34,253 nt of DNA from Candidatus Paracaedimonas acanthamoebae (GCA_017307065.1 JAFKGL010000024.1:1-34253), one strand, 5' to 3'. Counted from the first letter of the stretch, positions 17,693 to 27,805 are shown. Numbers and translations are program-made. The notes: generated from the sequence alone by a model not told the origin.

Positions 17693-18646
17693 TTATTGAG
17701 AGGATTGTTCTGTTTCTAATATTTTAATTAATTGAGGAACAAGTTCAAAGATATCACCTACAAGGCCATAATCGGCGATTTGAAAAATGGGGGCTTCTTC
17801 ATCTTTGTTGATTGCCACAATGATTTTACTATCTTTCATGCCAGCTAAATGTTGGATGGCCCCAGAGATTCCGAGAGCGATATAGAGATCTGGGGCAACA
17901 ATTTTACCTGTTTGACCCACTTGATAATCATTGGGGGCGAAACCCGCATCTACAGCAGCTCGAGAGGCGCCGATAGCGGCGTTCAATTTGTCAGCGAGTT
18001 GCTCTACAAGCGCAAAATTCTCTTTACTTCCTAAAGCTCTACCTCCTGATACAACAACTCTTGCAGCTGTTAATTCTGGACGCTCTGAAGGCACTTCAAG
18101 ACGTTCAATAAAACAAGAAAGTGTAGTCGTTGTAAATGACGGAGAAATATTCTCGATCTTGGCTATTTTTGTTCCTTTTTGAGCAGGAGGAAAAGCTGTT
18201 GTCCTGATAGTTATCGCCTTGATGGGATCATTTGATTTTACCGTTGCTAACGCATTACCCGCGTAAATAGGGCGAATAAAAGTATCTGAATTTTCGATCG
18301 CAATAATATCAGAAAGTTGAGCGACATCTAAGAGAGCTGCGGCGCGAGGTAGGCAATTTTTTCCAAAGACTGAAGCTGGGGCAAGAATGTGCGTATAATT
18401 TTTTCCAAGCATTGCAATAAGGTCAGCAAGAGGTTCTGCAAGGTTTTGGTTAAGCAGCGGATGATCTGCATAGAGAATACGTTCGAGCCCTTCAATAGAA
18501 GAGGTTTCTTTTACAATTGAGTCAATCTTAGAACCTGCCACGAGAAGGTCAATAGTTGGTGAAATTTTTTGAGCTGCTGTAATCGTGTTCAGGGTGGAAG
18601 ATTTTAAAACCCGAGTATCATGCTCAGCAATAACGAGAACACTCAT
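17693..18646 (-). CDS. etfA: Electron transfer flavoprotein alpha subunit
   Basis: A 317-residue FixB/EtfA protein. The C-terminal FAD domain has [14 protein letters not shown] near residue 198, [13 protein letters not shown] near residue 222, [20 protein letters not shown] near residue 242-261 and [20 protein letters not shown] near residue 275-294. With EtfB it passes electrons from acyl-CoA and related dehydrogenases to the quinone pool. Its ATG directly abuts the etfB stop (TAAATG), so the two are co-translated. The quinone oxidoreductase partner is not nearby. Confidence 0.96.
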   Translation of the reverse strand: MSVLVIAEHDTRVLKSSTLNTITAAQKISPTIDLLVAGSKIDSIVKETSSIEGLERILYADHPLLNQNLAEPLADLIAMLGKNYTHILAPASVFGKNCLPRAAALLDVAQLSDIIAIENSDTFIRPIYAGNALATVKSNDPIKAITIRTTAFPPAQKGTKIAKIENISPSFTTTTLSCFIERLEVPSERPELTAARVVVSGGRALGSKENFALVEQLADKLNAAIGASRAAVDAGFAPNDYQVGQTGKIVAPDLYIALGISGAIQHLAGMKDSKIIVAINKDEEAPIFQIADYGLVGDIFELVPQLIKILETEQSSQ

Positions 18647-19396
18647 TTAAATCACCTTTGCTTCTTTTATAAGGCGTTCAACTAAGTCTTGAACATCTTT
18701 AACTTTAATCCCGGCTTTACGTTTTGATGGTTCAGTCACTTTAAGGATTAGATGACGCGGTGTTGAATCAATTCCTAAATCAGTGATTTTAATTGTCTCT
18801 AAAGGTTTTTGTTTTGCCTTCATAATATTAGGAAGTTTAGGATAACGAGGCGTATTCAAGCGAAGATCAGTCGTTATCACGGCAGGGAGTGTAAGTTGAA
18901 GTTTTTCTAATCCTCCATCAACTTCTCGGGTCACAAGAGCATGCCCATCTTCAATCTGTAGGTCCGAAATAAAGGTTCCTTGCGGCCATCCTAAAAGACC
19001 CGCAAGCATTTGTCCTGTTTGGTTACAATCATCATCAATTGATTGCTTACCTAAGATAATAAGGTCAGGTTTTTCACGATCAGCAAGAGATTTTAAAACT
19101 TTGGCAACAGCTAAAGGCTCAAGAGTGTGCTCTGTTTCAACGAGGATGCTGCGATCAGCTCCTAAGGCCATCGCTGAGCGTAAAACATCCTGACAAATAG
19201 AAGCGCCTATGGAAATTGCAACAAGCTCTGAGGCAACTCCAGATTCACGAAGCCTTACGCCTTCTTCGACGGCAATTTCATCGAAAGGGTTCATGCTCAT
19301 TTTTATATTGTTGAGTTCTACACCTGTTTGATCAGATTTTACACGAATCTTAACATTGTAATCGACCACCCGTTTAACAGCGACAAGAATTTTCAT
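18647..19396 (-). CDS. etfB: Electron transfer flavoprotein beta subunit
   Basis: A 249-residue FixA/EtfB protein binding AMP and pairing with EtfA. It shows [19 protein letters not shown] at the N-terminus, [16 protein letters not shown] near residue 34 and the [20 protein letters not shown] block near residue 115-134. [18 protein letters not shown] near residue 169 is also typical. Length is normal. It is the first gene of the minus-strand etfBA pair; a 93-base gap separates it from tyrS upstream. Confidence 0.96.
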   Translation of the reverse strand: MKILVAVKRVVDYNVKIRVKSDQTGVELNNIKMSMNPFDEIAVEEGVRLRESGVASELVAISIGASICQDVLRSAMALGADRSILVETEHTLEPLAVAKVLKSLADREKPDLIILGKQSIDDDCNQTGQMLAGLLGWPQGTFISDLQIEDGHALVTREVDGGLEKLQLTLPAVITTDLRLNTPRYPKLPNIMKAKQKPLETIKITDLGIDSTPRHLILKVTEPSKRKAGIKVKDVQDLVERLIKEAKVI

Positions 19397-19489
19397 TATT
19401 TTTATATTAAATGGTTTTATTATAACTATTTTAAATTAAACGTTGGATTTTTATTGATGTCAAGGTGATATCGCTGAAATCTGTTTAGT

Positions 19490-20758
19490 TTAAGCCTTTT
19501 GAAGTTTCAATAGCACGTGTCGTTTCTTGCCAGCAGAAAGCTTAAAATAATCTTTGTCTTTAAGGTCCCCTAAATTCAATGAGAGAGATTCATTTTCGAT
19601 GGGTTGATCATCGATGCGAGCGCCTCCTCCTCGGATAAGACGACGAGCTTCTCCATTACTTTCTGCAAGGCCACCTAACCGGAGAGCTTCGTAAATAGGC
19701 AACCCTTGAGAAAATAAGTTTTCGTCAATAAGAATAGTTGGAATAGCGGAAGCTGAAAGATTTCCTTCAGGATTCTCAAAAAGATTTGCAGCTATTTTTC
19801 GGGCTTCGAGAACGGCATTTTCGCCATGACAGAGTTTGGTCGTTTCATCTGCAAGAATTTTTTTAGCTTCGTTTATTTCTGCATCTTTAAGTTTTTCAAG
19901 GCGCTCAATTTCTGTCAGCGGTAGATCTGTGAAAAGTCGTAAGAAACGGCCGACATCACCGTCGGCTGTGTTGCGCCAGTATTGCCAAAAATTGTAAGGA
20001 GACAACAAATTCGCCTCAAGCCAAATAGCGCCTTGCGCTGTTTTTCCCATCTTGGCGCCTGAAGCTGTTGTAATTAAAGGTGATGTTAAGCCAAAAGCTT
20101 CTTGCTGAGTAAGGCGACGGATCAAGTCTACACCACTTATAATATTGCCCCATTGATCGGCTCCCCCCATTTGTAGCTTAATGCCATAACGACGATGGAG
20201 TTCAAGAAAATCAAATGCTTGCAGGATCATATAATTGAATTCAAGGAAACTTAAAGATTGCTCTCTCTCTAGGCGTTGACGCACACTATCAAATGTCAAC
20301 ATTCGGTTGATTGAGAAATGACGTCCATAATCTCTTAAAAAATCGAGATAATTTAAGCTATTAAGCCAATCTGCATTGTTAACCATCACAGCATCTGTTG
20401 GGCCATCGCCAAAGGTGAGATATTTCGCGAAGATTTTTTTTATGCTTTCAAGATTTTCTGCAATCTTAGTCTCATCAAGAACTTGACGCATCTCATCTTT
20501 TCCAGAAGGGTCGCCAATACGGGTTGTGCCACCCCCCATGAGTACAATTGGCTTATGGCCTGAACGTTGCAGAAGCCGGAGTCGCATAATTTGAACAAGG
20601 TTACCGACATGTAAACTTTTCGCAGTGGCATCAAACCCAAGATACGCAATGACAGTTTGACTGCTCAAAAGTTGATCTAATCCTTCTAAATCAGTACCTT
20701 GATGAATAAAACCTCGAGCATGAGATTCTTTTAAAAATTCTGAGGAAAACGGCTTCAT
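19490..20758 (-). CDS. tyrS: Tyrosyl-tRNA synthetase
   Basis: A 422-residue class I synthetase. The HIGH-like motif appears as [15 protein letters not shown] near residues 43-57, [14 protein letters not shown] near residue 196 is the family tyrosine-tRNA synthetase block, and the KMSKS-equivalent loop is [14 protein letters not shown] near residue 235 (KMGKT form of the bacterial TyrRS group). The C-terminal S4 RNA-binding domain occupies roughly residues 355-420 ([15 protein letters not shown]). Charges tRNA-Tyr in the cytoplasm. Confidence 0.96.
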   Translation of the reverse strand: MKPFSSEFLKESHARGFIHQGTDLEGLDQLLSSQTVIAYLGFDATAKSLHVGNLVQIMRLRLLQRSGHKPIVLMGGGTTRIGDPSGKDEMRQVLDETKIAENLESIKKIFAKYLTFGDGPTDAVMVNNADWLNSLNYLDFLRDYGRHFSINRMLTFDSVRQRLEREQSLSFLEFNYMILQAFDFLELHRRYGIKLQMGGADQWGNIISGVDLIRRLTQQEAFGLTSPLITTASGAKMGKTAQGAIWLEANLLSPYNFWQYWRNTADGDVGRFLRLFTDLPLTEIERLEKLKDAEINEAKKILADETTKLCHGENAVLEARKIAANLFENPEGNLSASAIPTILIDENLFSQGLPIYEALRLGGLAESNGEARRLIRGGGARIDDQPIENESLSLNLGDLKDKDYFKLSAGKKRHVLLKLQKA

Positions 20759-20814
20759 GCCAATAGAACCTTCTTTTTAACTTTTCTTTATAGACGAGAG
20801 ACTAGGCTGATTTG

Positions 20815-21756
20815 TCAAGATCTCAAATCAGATTTAAAGCGAGCATAATCATATTGCTTAAGCGAATGGATATCAATAAGCTCTTTTAGTTGACGTGTAT
20901 AAGCTTGTCGTCTTATTGAATAATATAACAAGCCATCAGCAAGCTTTAAGCTGCAGGGATGAAGCCCATCTTGACGCTGTTGTGCTCGGATACGACGTAA
21001 TGAATCGTAAGCAGGATGTTTATTAAGGGTATCCATATAAGCTTTAACAGCATTATATAAAGAATCGAATGTTATAAGTTGTGTTTTATCTTGCATAAAT
21101 CCAAAAGGGGAATTTTGTTTGCGGGCATATTTACAGCCACCCCAACCGCTTTCAATCACAGCTTGTCCTAAAGCGAGAGAGGCTGGGATGATATCAACAC
21201 GTTTTAGAAGTTCATCAAACGAGAGGCGTTTAAGATGATAACGTTTGGTAAGATCTTGTAGCCATAAACGTTGTTCCAAACTTAAAGAATTACCGCTGTC
21301 AACAATACGCTTTAAGCGCAAGAGATAGGTACGATCTGCAAGGATATCTTCATTATATTTCAAAATATGAGGGAGCAAAGTTTCAACAAACATGTCTTGT
21401 TTGTTTTTTATGTTGATCACCATGCCAAGTTCTGCAGGAAGATGAGTGGCAAAAACTCGAGGGATTCCAGTGGAAATTAGTTCTTCGTGAGTGCTTGGAA
21501 GATTCTTATCAGAAATTTCTTCAACAATATGATTATCTGTATGATTTATTTTCTTTGCAAGCTTAAAGGTCGTATTTTTTGAAGCCATGGAAAACGTTGC
21601 ATTTTTATGAGGTTCTGTCGTTATGCTGGATAAAAAGAATGTTTCAGGTGTCCACGTCACGGCAAGACTATAAAGAACAACGACCATAACACTCATGAGG
21701 CCGATGAAACTACGATCAAAGAAATGTTTGAACGCTTTTTGTGGGGTTCTTATCAT
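20815..21756 (-). CDS. Bax-like membrane-anchored glucosaminidase (GH73-type)
   Basis: About 313 residues. A single hydrophobic segment near residues 17-35 (IGLMSVMVVVLYSLAVTW) anchors the protein with the enzyme in the periplasm. From about residue 140 it resembles the E. coli Bax family within the endo-beta-N-acetylglucosaminidase superfamily: FVETLLPHILKYNEDIL, then IPASLALGQAVIESGWGG (candidate catalytic Glu), NSPFGFM and a Tyr-containing C-terminal part (AVKAYMDTLNKHPAYDSLR). Likely cleaves peptidoglycan glycan strands. The ATG at 21756 has GAGAAG just upstream and is preferred to an in-frame TTG at 21768. It lies behind the Nfu gene and is probably co-transcribed with it. Confidence 0.75.
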   Translation of the reverse strand: MIRTPQKAFKHFFDRSFIGLMSVMVVVLYSLAVTWTPETFFLSSITTEPHKNATFSMASKNTTFKLAKKINHTDNHIVEEISDKNLPSTHEELISTGIPRVFATHLPAELGMVINIKNKQDMFVETLLPHILKYNEDILADRTYLLRLKRIVDSGNSLSLEQRLWLQDLTKRYHLKRLSFDELLKRVDIIPASLALGQAVIESGWGGCKYARKQNSPFGFMQDKTQLITFDSLYNAVKAYMDTLNKHPAYDSLRRIRAQQRQDGLHPCSLKLADGLLYYSIRRQAYTRQLKELIDIHSLKQYDYARFKSDLRS

Positions 21757-21796
21757 TTTTCTTCTCAATAATTGGTTGAATAATTAAAGCAGACTA

Positions 21797-22345
21797 TTAG
21801 TTAACAGCTCGAACTTCTTGGACTTCTGGAATATAGTGTTTCAGCATATTCTCAATTCCTGTCTTAAGAGTTGCGGTAGAGCTTGGGCAGCCTGAGCATG
21901 AGCCTTGCAATTCAAGATAAACAATCCCATCCTCAAAGCGATTAAAAACAATATCGCCGCCATCCATAGCGACAGCAGGTCGAATGCGGCCGTCAAGGAT
22001 TTCTTTAATCTCTTTCACGATCTCTGAATCATTTTCTGCAGAGGCTTGGGGCTTTTCTTGGATTATTTCGACGATTTCATGGTGCATAAAATAATCCATG
22101 ATAAATCCGAGGACTTTAGGTTTTAGGACGAGCCAATCGTATTGATCATGCTTGGTTAAGGTAATAAAGTCAGAGCCGAAAAAGACACCTGTAATGCCAT
22201 TAATGGTGAAAAGAGTCTTTGCAAAAAGACATGATTCAGCGCTTTCTCTGGTGGGAAAGTCCATAGTTCCCTTTGCAAGGACTGCTCGTCCAGGAAGGAA
22301 CTTAAGGGTTGCTGGATTAGGTGTTTCTTCTGTTTGAATAAACAC
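21797..22345 (-). CDS. Nfu/NifU-type iron-sulfur cluster carrier
   Basis: About 182 residues with two domains: the Nfu N-terminal domain (FIQTEETPNPATLKFLPG at residues 2-19, then GVFFGSDFITLTK near residue 54) and the C-terminal NifU domain with IRPAVAMDGGDIVF and the cluster-binding CSGCPSS motif near residue 149. It delivers Fe-S clusters to client enzymes. This two-domain form is common in alphaproteobacteria and mitochondria (NFU1). The GTG at 22345 is chosen because AAAGGAGA lies five bases upstream; the longer TTG start at 22360 would include that ribosome binding site in the coding region. Confidence 0.92.
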   Translation of the reverse strand: MFIQTEETPNPATLKFLPGRAVLAKGTMDFPTRESAESCLFAKTLFTINGITGVFFGSDFITLTKHDQYDWLVLKPKVLGFIMDYFMHHEIVEIIQEKPQASAENDSEIVKEIKEILDGRIRPAVAMDGGDIVFNRFEDGIVYLELQGSCSGCPSSTATLKTGIENMLKHYIPEVQEVRAVN

Positions 22346-22360
22346 GCGATCTCCTTTCAA

Positions 22361-22683
22361 TCAAACTTTTTTATGAGGCTCATTTTATGGATAAAAATAG
22401 TTGTGTCAATACTTTTATATCTCTTTAAAAATCAAAGCATTAACGAGGCAGTATTTATGTAATAAGTATCAGTATTTGTGGAAAGTAAAATATTTAAGTA
22501 TTTATAAGTATACTTATAAATTTCTATTTTTAATAGTATTATTTAATCAGTATTCATTCGGATCGTTTTTTCTATCTGTTTTTGAATTAACAGACCTTTT
22601 TGCTAACAAAACATATAAAAAACAAAAAAAATGGATGATAGCTTTGTTTCGCAATGAAATTTTCTTGTGAGAAAAGCCGAAAA
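22361..22683. other. AT-rich intergenic region with a long palindrome
   Basis: About 320 bases between the Nfu gene start and the uvrB stop. It is very AT-rich and should hold the Nfu-bax promoter on the minus strand. A perfect 22-bp palindrome occurs at 22500-22521 (half-site ATTTATAAGTA). A TTG-initiated open frame (22401-22670) has no ribosome site or recognisable content and is not called as a gene. Confidence 0.5.
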
Positions 22684-24678
22684 TTAACGATGTAAAAACT
22701 CCAATTGACGAGATTCTAAAGCGCGCAATTCGTCTCTTAGTCGTGCGGCTTCTTCAAATTCAAGATTAGCGGCATTAAGAAGCATTCGTTTTTCAAGATC
22801 TTTTTTATATTTCTCTAAATCTTTCCCGACAAGATCTTGGATTTCTTCTCGAAGGGTAATTGTCGTATGATCACGTTCATAAACACTGGAGAGAACGTCT
22901 CCAATTGTTTTTTTAACACTTTCAGGTGTGATTCCGTATTTGGCATTATAAGCTTGTTGTTTTTCGCGGCGTCTGGAGCTTTCTTCAAGGGCTGCCTTTA
23001 AAGAGTTAGTCATCTTATCAGCGTACAAAATTGCGCGCCCTTCTACATTGCGGGCTGCACGGCCGATAGTCTGAATTAGAGAAGTTCTTGACCTGAGGTA
23101 TCCCTCTTTATCAGCATCTAAAATGGCTACTAGCGCACATTCAGGGATGTCTAAACCTTCACGGAGAAGGTTGATTCCAATCAAAACATCAAAGATGCCT
23201 AAACGTAAATCACGGATAATTTCAATGCGTTCAAGAGTATCGATATCAGAATGCAAATAACGTGCTTTCACGCCGGCTTCGTTAAGGTATTCAGCTAAAG
23301 CTTCTGCCATTTTTTTTGTTAACGTAGTCACAAGAGCACGATAACCTTTTTTAGCAACTTCGACGCATTCTGCAATCAAATCATCCACTTGATGAGTTGT
23401 TGGCCTAATAATACAAATAGGATCAATGAGACCTGTTGGACGAATAATTTGCTCGATGAAGGTGCCTTGTGTTTGTTCAAGTTCCCAAGGGCCTGGAGTT
23501 GCAGAAACAAAGATGGTCTGGGGACGCATCTTTTCCCATTCTTCAAATTTTAAAGGGCGATTGTCGCGACAAGATGGAAGACGAAAGCCATATTCAGCTA
23601 AAGTCCCTTTTCGAACGGAATCTCCTCGATACATTCCTTTCAGTTGCGGAACAGCCACGTGGCTTTCATCAACAATTAAGAGAGCATCAGAGGGCAAATA
23701 TTCAAAAAGAGTTGGAGGGGGTTCGCCAGGTTGGCGACCTGTGAGATAACGAGAATAATTCTCAATTCCTGAACAAAAACCTGTTGTTTCAAGCATTTCA
23801 AGATCGAAAGATGTTCTTTCTCTTATTCTTTGTGCTTCAAGAAGCTTTCCTTGTTGTTCGAAATCTATGAGGCGTTCTTTTAGCTCTCCTTGAATTTTTT
23901 TAATGGCTTGCATAATAGTGGGTTTAGGGGTGACATAGTGACTATTCGCAAAAATGCGGATCTCAGAAAGAGCTCCAATCTTCTCTCCTGTGAGGGGGTC
24001 AATTTCATAAATACTTTCGATTTCATCTCCAAAGAATGAAAGGCGCCATGCTCGATCTTCAAGATGAGATGGAAATATTTCAAGTGTATCACCGCTGACG
24101 CGAAAAGTTCCGCGCTGAAAATTAATATCATTTCTTTTATATTGAAGTTCAACAAGCTGTTGCAACAGGGTTCGCTGATTAGCGACTTCATTCGGGCGAA
24201 GCTCTATAATCATCTTTCCATAATCTTCTACGGCGCCTATACCATAAATACAGGAAACGCTTGCAACAATAATAACATCGCGTCTCTCAAGAAGTGACCT
24301 GGTTGCAGAATGGCGCATCCGGTCAATTTGTTCGTTAATTGTCGCTTCTTTTTCAATGTAAGTATCCGATCGAGGGACATAAGCCTCGGGTTGGTAATAA
24401 TCATAATAAGAAACGAAATATTCAACGGCATTATCAGGAAAAAATTCTTTCATTTCGCCATAGAGTTGGGCGGCAAGAGTCTTATTGGGTGCTAGCACAA
24501 GGGCTGGACGGTTACTATTGGCAATAACATGAGCGATTGTAAATGTTTTTCCAGATCCTGTGACACCAAGGAGAACTTGATTATGCTCGTCTTTTTCTAG
24601 GCCTTCAAGCAATTGTTGAATAGCTTCTGGCTGATCACCAGCAGGTTGAAAATTTGATTTAAGAGAAAATAAGCTCAT
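22684..24678 (-). CDS. uvrB: UvrABC system protein B
   Basis: A 664-residue nucleotide-excision-repair damage verifier. Visible: Walker [15 protein letters not shown] near residue 39, the beta-hairpin tyrosine cluster [16 protein letters not shown] near residue 86-101, DESHV near residue 338, helicase motif [11 protein letters not shown] near residue 537, and the C-terminal UVR domain ([17 protein letters not shown]) that contacts UvrC. Length is normal. AAGGAAGG lies upstream of the ATG. It follows the type VI genes on the same strand with an 81-base gap and may have its own promoter there. Confidence 0.97.
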   Translation of the reverse strand: MSLFSLKSNFQPAGDQPEAIQQLLEGLEKDEHNQVLLGVTGSGKTFTIAHVIANSNRPALVLAPNKTLAAQLYGEMKEFFPDNAVEYFVSYYDYYQPEAYVPRSDTYIEKEATINEQIDRMRHSATRSLLERRDVIIVASVSCIYGIGAVEDYGKMIIELRPNEVANQRTLLQQLVELQYKRNDINFQRGTFRVSGDTLEIFPSHLEDRAWRLSFFGDEIESIYEIDPLTGEKIGALSEIRIFANSHYVTPKPTIMQAIKKIQGELKERLIDFEQQGKLLEAQRIRERTSFDLEMLETTGFCSGIENYSRYLTGRQPGEPPPTLFEYLPSDALLIVDESHVAVPQLKGMYRGDSVRKGTLAEYGFRLPSCRDNRPLKFEEWEKMRPQTIFVSATPGPWELEQTQGTFIEQIIRPTGLIDPICIIRPTTHQVDDLIAECVEVAKKGYRALVTTLTKKMAEALAEYLNEAGVKARYLHSDIDTLERIEIIRDLRLGIFDVLIGINLLREGLDIPECALVAILDADKEGYLRSRTSLIQTIGRAARNVEGRAILYADKMTNSLKAALEESSRRREKQQAYNAKYGITPESVKKTIGDVLSSVYERDHTTITLREEIQDLVGKDLEKYKKDLEKRMLLNAANLEFEEAARLRDELRALESRQLEFLHR

Positions 24679-24759
24679 GATGGATTATTACCTTCCTTCA
24701 GAAGGTTAACAGAAAATAGCCTATTTTAAAAATGATGTTATTTAAAATGAGGGATTAAT

Positions 24760-25266
24760 TTAAGATTCGTCTCGCTGAAGCAAGTTATGAATGGTGATGG
24801 GAAAAGTAAAACGTTCTAAAAGTTTGCCAATTTTAAGGTCTCCTGTCACTTCTGCGACTAAAGATAAAGGATCTTTGGGATGTTTATTGACAAAGACTCT
24901 TATGTTCCTAAGGCGAGGTTCATAGTAAGTCACAACGCGCTCGATTTCGAGGCCAATTGTGCGTCTCCCAAGATCGCTTGCGCCATCAAACCATGAAAAA
25001 TCTCTTAATCCAAAAAATTGAGGGAGAGCAAGATCTGATATAAATTCTCCATGCCCATCTTCTGGAGGACGAAGGACAGTTGGTCGTGTATTAAGAATCA
25101 TTTCAAGTTCGCGTTGTATGGAATCTTTGAGCGCTGTGGGGTCAAGGATTTGATAAGAACTGGGTTCTGAGATTAAATGAGGTTCTAGATCCGTAAGACG
25201 ATCAAACAGAGGCGCGAGCGCCCCTGTTTGTAGTGTTGATCGTTCTAGGTTTTGGCGTTTACTCAT
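24760..25266 (-). CDS. tssE: Type VI secretion baseplate subunit TssE (gp25-like)
   Basis: A 168-residue protein with the gp25/TssE wedge-domain pattern: LKDSIQRELEMILNTRP near residues 47-63, the LP-FGL (LALPQFFGLRDF) segment near residue 80, and IERVVTYYEPRLRNIRVFV near residues 107-125. It would form part of the baseplate that nucleates the contractile sheath. Its ATG lies seven bases after the hcp stop with no strong Shine-Dalgarno, so translation is probably coupled. It is the last gene of the cluster; TssF, TssG, TssK and VgrG do not follow. Confidence 0.85.
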   Translation of the reverse strand: MSKRQNLERSTLQTGALAPLFDRLTDLEPHLISEPSSYQILDPTALKDSIQRELEMILNTRPTVLRPPEDGHGEFISDLALPQFFGLRDFSWFDGASDLGRRTIGLEIERVVTYYEPRLRNIRVFVNKHPKDPLSLVAEVTGDLKIGKLLERFTFPITIHNLLQRDES

Positions 25267-25273
25267 GACTTAG

Positions 25274-25858
25274 TTATACTAATTGTCCTGTCGTAAAATC
25301 AAACTTCACAGAAGTTGAGCCAGTGTTTGTGCCACCTTGATCGTAACTATTGATCTTGTTTTCAATGGTGGTTGGTCTAAAAGTAACAACGACAGTATCA
25401 TACTTTGGTTCATAAGTTTGAAAGTAGTTATTCGTAAAAGTTAGTTCTTGGACAACCACATTAATTTGGGCAATGTTCGCTAAACGAGCGATATGAATTG
25501 TCTCAATTTTATCGCCTTTCATCAGTTTGTTCAAAATGATTGGTGCAAAGTTGCCATTCGGTATCACCATTACAGGATCTTCAATCACAACGCGTGCTGA
25601 TGTATAAAGTTGATCCGCGGCGTTAGGATTCGTAAGACGACTAATCCGATAATTGAAGTGAAATAACTGCACATGATCTGTAAAGTTTTCCAACGTTGAT
25701 TTAGTATCAACGCCATCAATTTTAATCATAAACTCAGGTGTTGCAGTTACGTTCCGATATGATTCTGAAGGGACTAATTGATCAGGTTGAGTTGCCCCTC
25801 TAGCCCAGTTCACTGCAGATGCTGCGACACTTGAGAAATTACCTATTTCATTTGGCAT
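25274..25858 (-). CDS. hcp: Type VI secretion tube protein Hcp
   Basis: A 194-residue protein matching the Hcp fold pattern: FMIKIDGVDTKSTLENF near residues 43-59, HFNYRIS near residue 67, a DKIETIHIAR beta segment, VVVQELTFTNNYFQTYEP near residues 136-153, VVVTFRPTTIENKI near 157, and a terminal VKFDFTTGQ. Hcp rings stack to form the inner tube pushed out by sheath contraction. An N-terminal extension of about 35 residues precedes the domain, more than in typical 160-170 residue Hcp. AAGGAGA lies before the ATG. It sits 51 bases after the TssB-TssC gene and before tssE, in common T6SS order. Confidence 0.85.
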   Translation of the reverse strand: MPNEIGNFSSVAASAVNWARGATQPDQLVPSESYRNVTATPEFMIKIDGVDTKSTLENFTDHVQLFHFNYRISRLTNPNAADQLYTSARVVIEDPVMVIPNGNFAPIILNKLMKGDKIETIHIARLANIAQINVVVQELTFTNNYFQTYEPKYDTVVVTFRPTTIENKINSYDQGGTNTGSTSVKFDFTTGQLV

Positions 25859-25909
25859 TTTGATCTCCTTAATTTCTTTTCATTTTTTCAATTTTATTCC
25901 TGTTTATCT

Positions 25910-27805
25910 TCAACCTGCAGCCCGCTTTGGTAAGGCAGCAACAAGACGAATAGATGCTGTCAAGTCTTCCATTTGGAAGTGGGGTCTTAAGAAGACAACA
26001 GCTCTATAACTTCCAGGCTGTCCAGGAACATCATAGACATCGACTCGGGCTTCACGTAGTGGATAACGTGCTTTTACGGGTTGGCTTGCTTCATCTGTTA
26101 AAAGGACGTATGAGGCAATCCAGTTATTGAGATAAGTCTCAACATCTGCACGAGACATAAAACTTCCAACCTTATCGCGCATAATGACTTTAATGTAGTG
26201 AGCAAAGCGTGAAGCTGCCAAAATATAAGACAATCTCGCAGAGAGTCGTGCATTTGAATTGGCTTCATCCAAGTTATAGAGTTTAGGTTTCTGACATGTT
26301 TGTGAGCCGAAGAAAGCGGCATAGTCACGGTTCTTACAATGAACCAAACCAATAAACCCTAGATCACTCAATTCTTTCTCGCGTCGATCCGTAATTGAGA
26401 TCTCTGTAGGACATTTAAGAGCAACATCACCATCTGTTGTTTTGAAAGTGTAATAAGGGAGATCTTCAACCATACCACCGCCTTCAACGCCACGAATTGC
26501 AGCTGGCCAACCATACTCGGTTGCGGCATGAAGAATTCTTTGAGCCAGACCCCAAGCTGAACTTCCCCAACAGAATTTAGAGTTATCAGTTCCATCAACA
26601 TCTTCAATAAAGTTTAGACCCATCACCATCTGACCATTTTCGCCCCCATAAGGAAGACGCATCAAGATATGAGGGAGGGTAAGTGCAACGTAACGTGAAT
26701 CTTCAGTCTCGCGGAATGAAGCCCACTTTCCAAGTTCAGTGGAATCAAAAATACGAGATAGATCTCTTGGGTGGCCTAATTCAGAGAAACTAATAAGATC
26801 AAACAAATTTGGATTCGCGGCTGCAATGAATGGGGCATGTGCTGCAGCGGCAACTTGAGAAAGTTTTGTGAGCAATTCTGTATCTTGGGGATTACGTCCA
26901 AACTCAAAATCACCCATTAAGAAAGAGTAAGGAGAGCCACCAAAAGTTCCATATTCTTCTTCATAAACTTTTTTAAACAAGTGACTTTGATCAAATTCAC
27001 AAGCTTTTTCTAAATCGAGAATAAGTTCTGTCTTAGTTACATTAAGAAGACGAATCTTAATATGAGCATTCTGAGTGGTCGTTGTCATTAAAAGCCAGAG
27101 ACCTCTCCAACTGCCTTCGAGTTTTTGGTAATCTGAATGGTGCAAAATTTCATTAAGTTGAGCACCAACCGTTGTATCAAGCTCAGCAATACGTTGTTGA
27201 ACTAAAGCGACACAATCAGCAGGCATTTTATCTACTTTACTAACGAGAGTGATAAATTCATTAATTAAGACACCAGCATAATTTTCTTGAGAAGGATCTC
27301 TAACCATCTGAGTAGATTGCACTAAACTTGGGACATCTGTGTTTTCCCCTTTGTTCGTCATAATTTCATCCATCGCTTTGTTGAGAGCTTCATTACCTTC
27401 TAGCTTCCCAAGTAAATCGTTAAGTCGAGTTCTTGTGGTGTAAAGATCATTAAGAACAGGAGTTTGGCCAACAATTTGAAGAGGTTCAAAATCGTCCATC
27501 GTCAGAAATGTTAAATCAACATTAATTTCTTTAGCATCTCCGCCTAATTTATTTGGAACCAAAATATTTACCCTTGGACGGATAGCAGCCATAACATCTG
27601 GTATCATGTCGCTTGCGATATCGACAAATTTACGTTCTTTCAATGGGGGGCGTGCAACTTCAGAGGCGCCAGATAAATCAGCCATTAATCCAAGTACAAA
27701 AGGTAACTCTCGTGATTCAACAGCATTGCCAATCTCAACATCATATGTGATTTGTACGCGTGGAGGGCGGACATTATCTATGACGTGTTGTATACTTTCT
27801 CTCAT
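25910..27805 (-). CDS. tssBC: Fused type VI sheath protein TssB-TssC
   Basis: One 631-residue reading frame carries both sheath subunits. Residues about 10-165 are TssB: PRVQITYDVEIG, ELPFVLGLMADLSG, LKERKFVDI, VPNKLGG and the L-x-x-L-R-type helix (RTRLNDLLGKLEGNEALN). Residues about 180-631 are TssC: AQLNEILHHSDYQKLEGSWR near 215-234, FKKVYEEEYGTFGGSPYSF near 277, GDFEFGRNPQDTELL, AAAAHAPFIAAANP, AIRGVEGGGMVEDLPYYTFK near 436 and AVVFLRPHFQMEDLT near 606-620. The usual state is two genes of about 170 and 490 residues. The junction near 27300 has no stop or frame change. GGGAG precedes the ATG. First gene of the tssBC-hcp-tssE unit. Confidence 0.93.
   Translation of the reverse strand: MRESIQHVIDNVRPPRVQITYDVEIGNAVESRELPFVLGLMADLSGASEVARPPLKERKFVDIASDMIPDVMAAIRPRVNILVPNKLGGDAKEINVDLTFLTMDDFEPLQIVGQTPVLNDLYTTRTRLNDLLGKLEGNEALNKAMDEIMTNKGENTDVPSLVQSTQMVRDPSQENYAGVLINEFITLVSKVDKMPADCVALVQQRIAELDTTVGAQLNEILHHSDYQKLEGSWRGLWLLMTTTTQNAHIKIRLLNVTKTELILDLEKACEFDQSHLFKKVYEEEYGTFGGSPYSFLMGDFEFGRNPQDTELLTKLSQVAAAAHAPFIAAANPNLFDLISFSELGHPRDLSRIFDSTELGKWASFRETEDSRYVALTLPHILMRLPYGGENGQMVMGLNFIEDVDGTDNSKFCWGSSAWGLAQRILHAATEYGWPAAIRGVEGGGMVEDLPYYTFKTTDGDVALKCPTEISITDRREKELSDLGFIGLVHCKNRDYAAFFGSQTCQKPKLYNLDEANSNARLSARLSYILAASRFAHYIKVIMRDKVGSFMSRADVETYLNNWIASYVLLTDEASQPVKARYPLREARVDVYDVPGQPGSYRAVVFLRPHFQMEDLTASIRLVAALPKRAAG

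Noticed and set aside
22401-22670. 89-codon plus-strand frame between the Nfu gene and uvrB
   Set aside because: TTG start without a ribosome site, AT-driven Lys/Tyr/Phe/Leu composition and no recognisable domain; it most likely reflects AT-rich non-coding DNA.
24679-24759. SOS (LexA) operator before uvrB
   Set aside because: I looked for the alphaproteobacterial GTTC-N7-GTTC or GAAC-N7-GAAC pattern and found neither in this gap.
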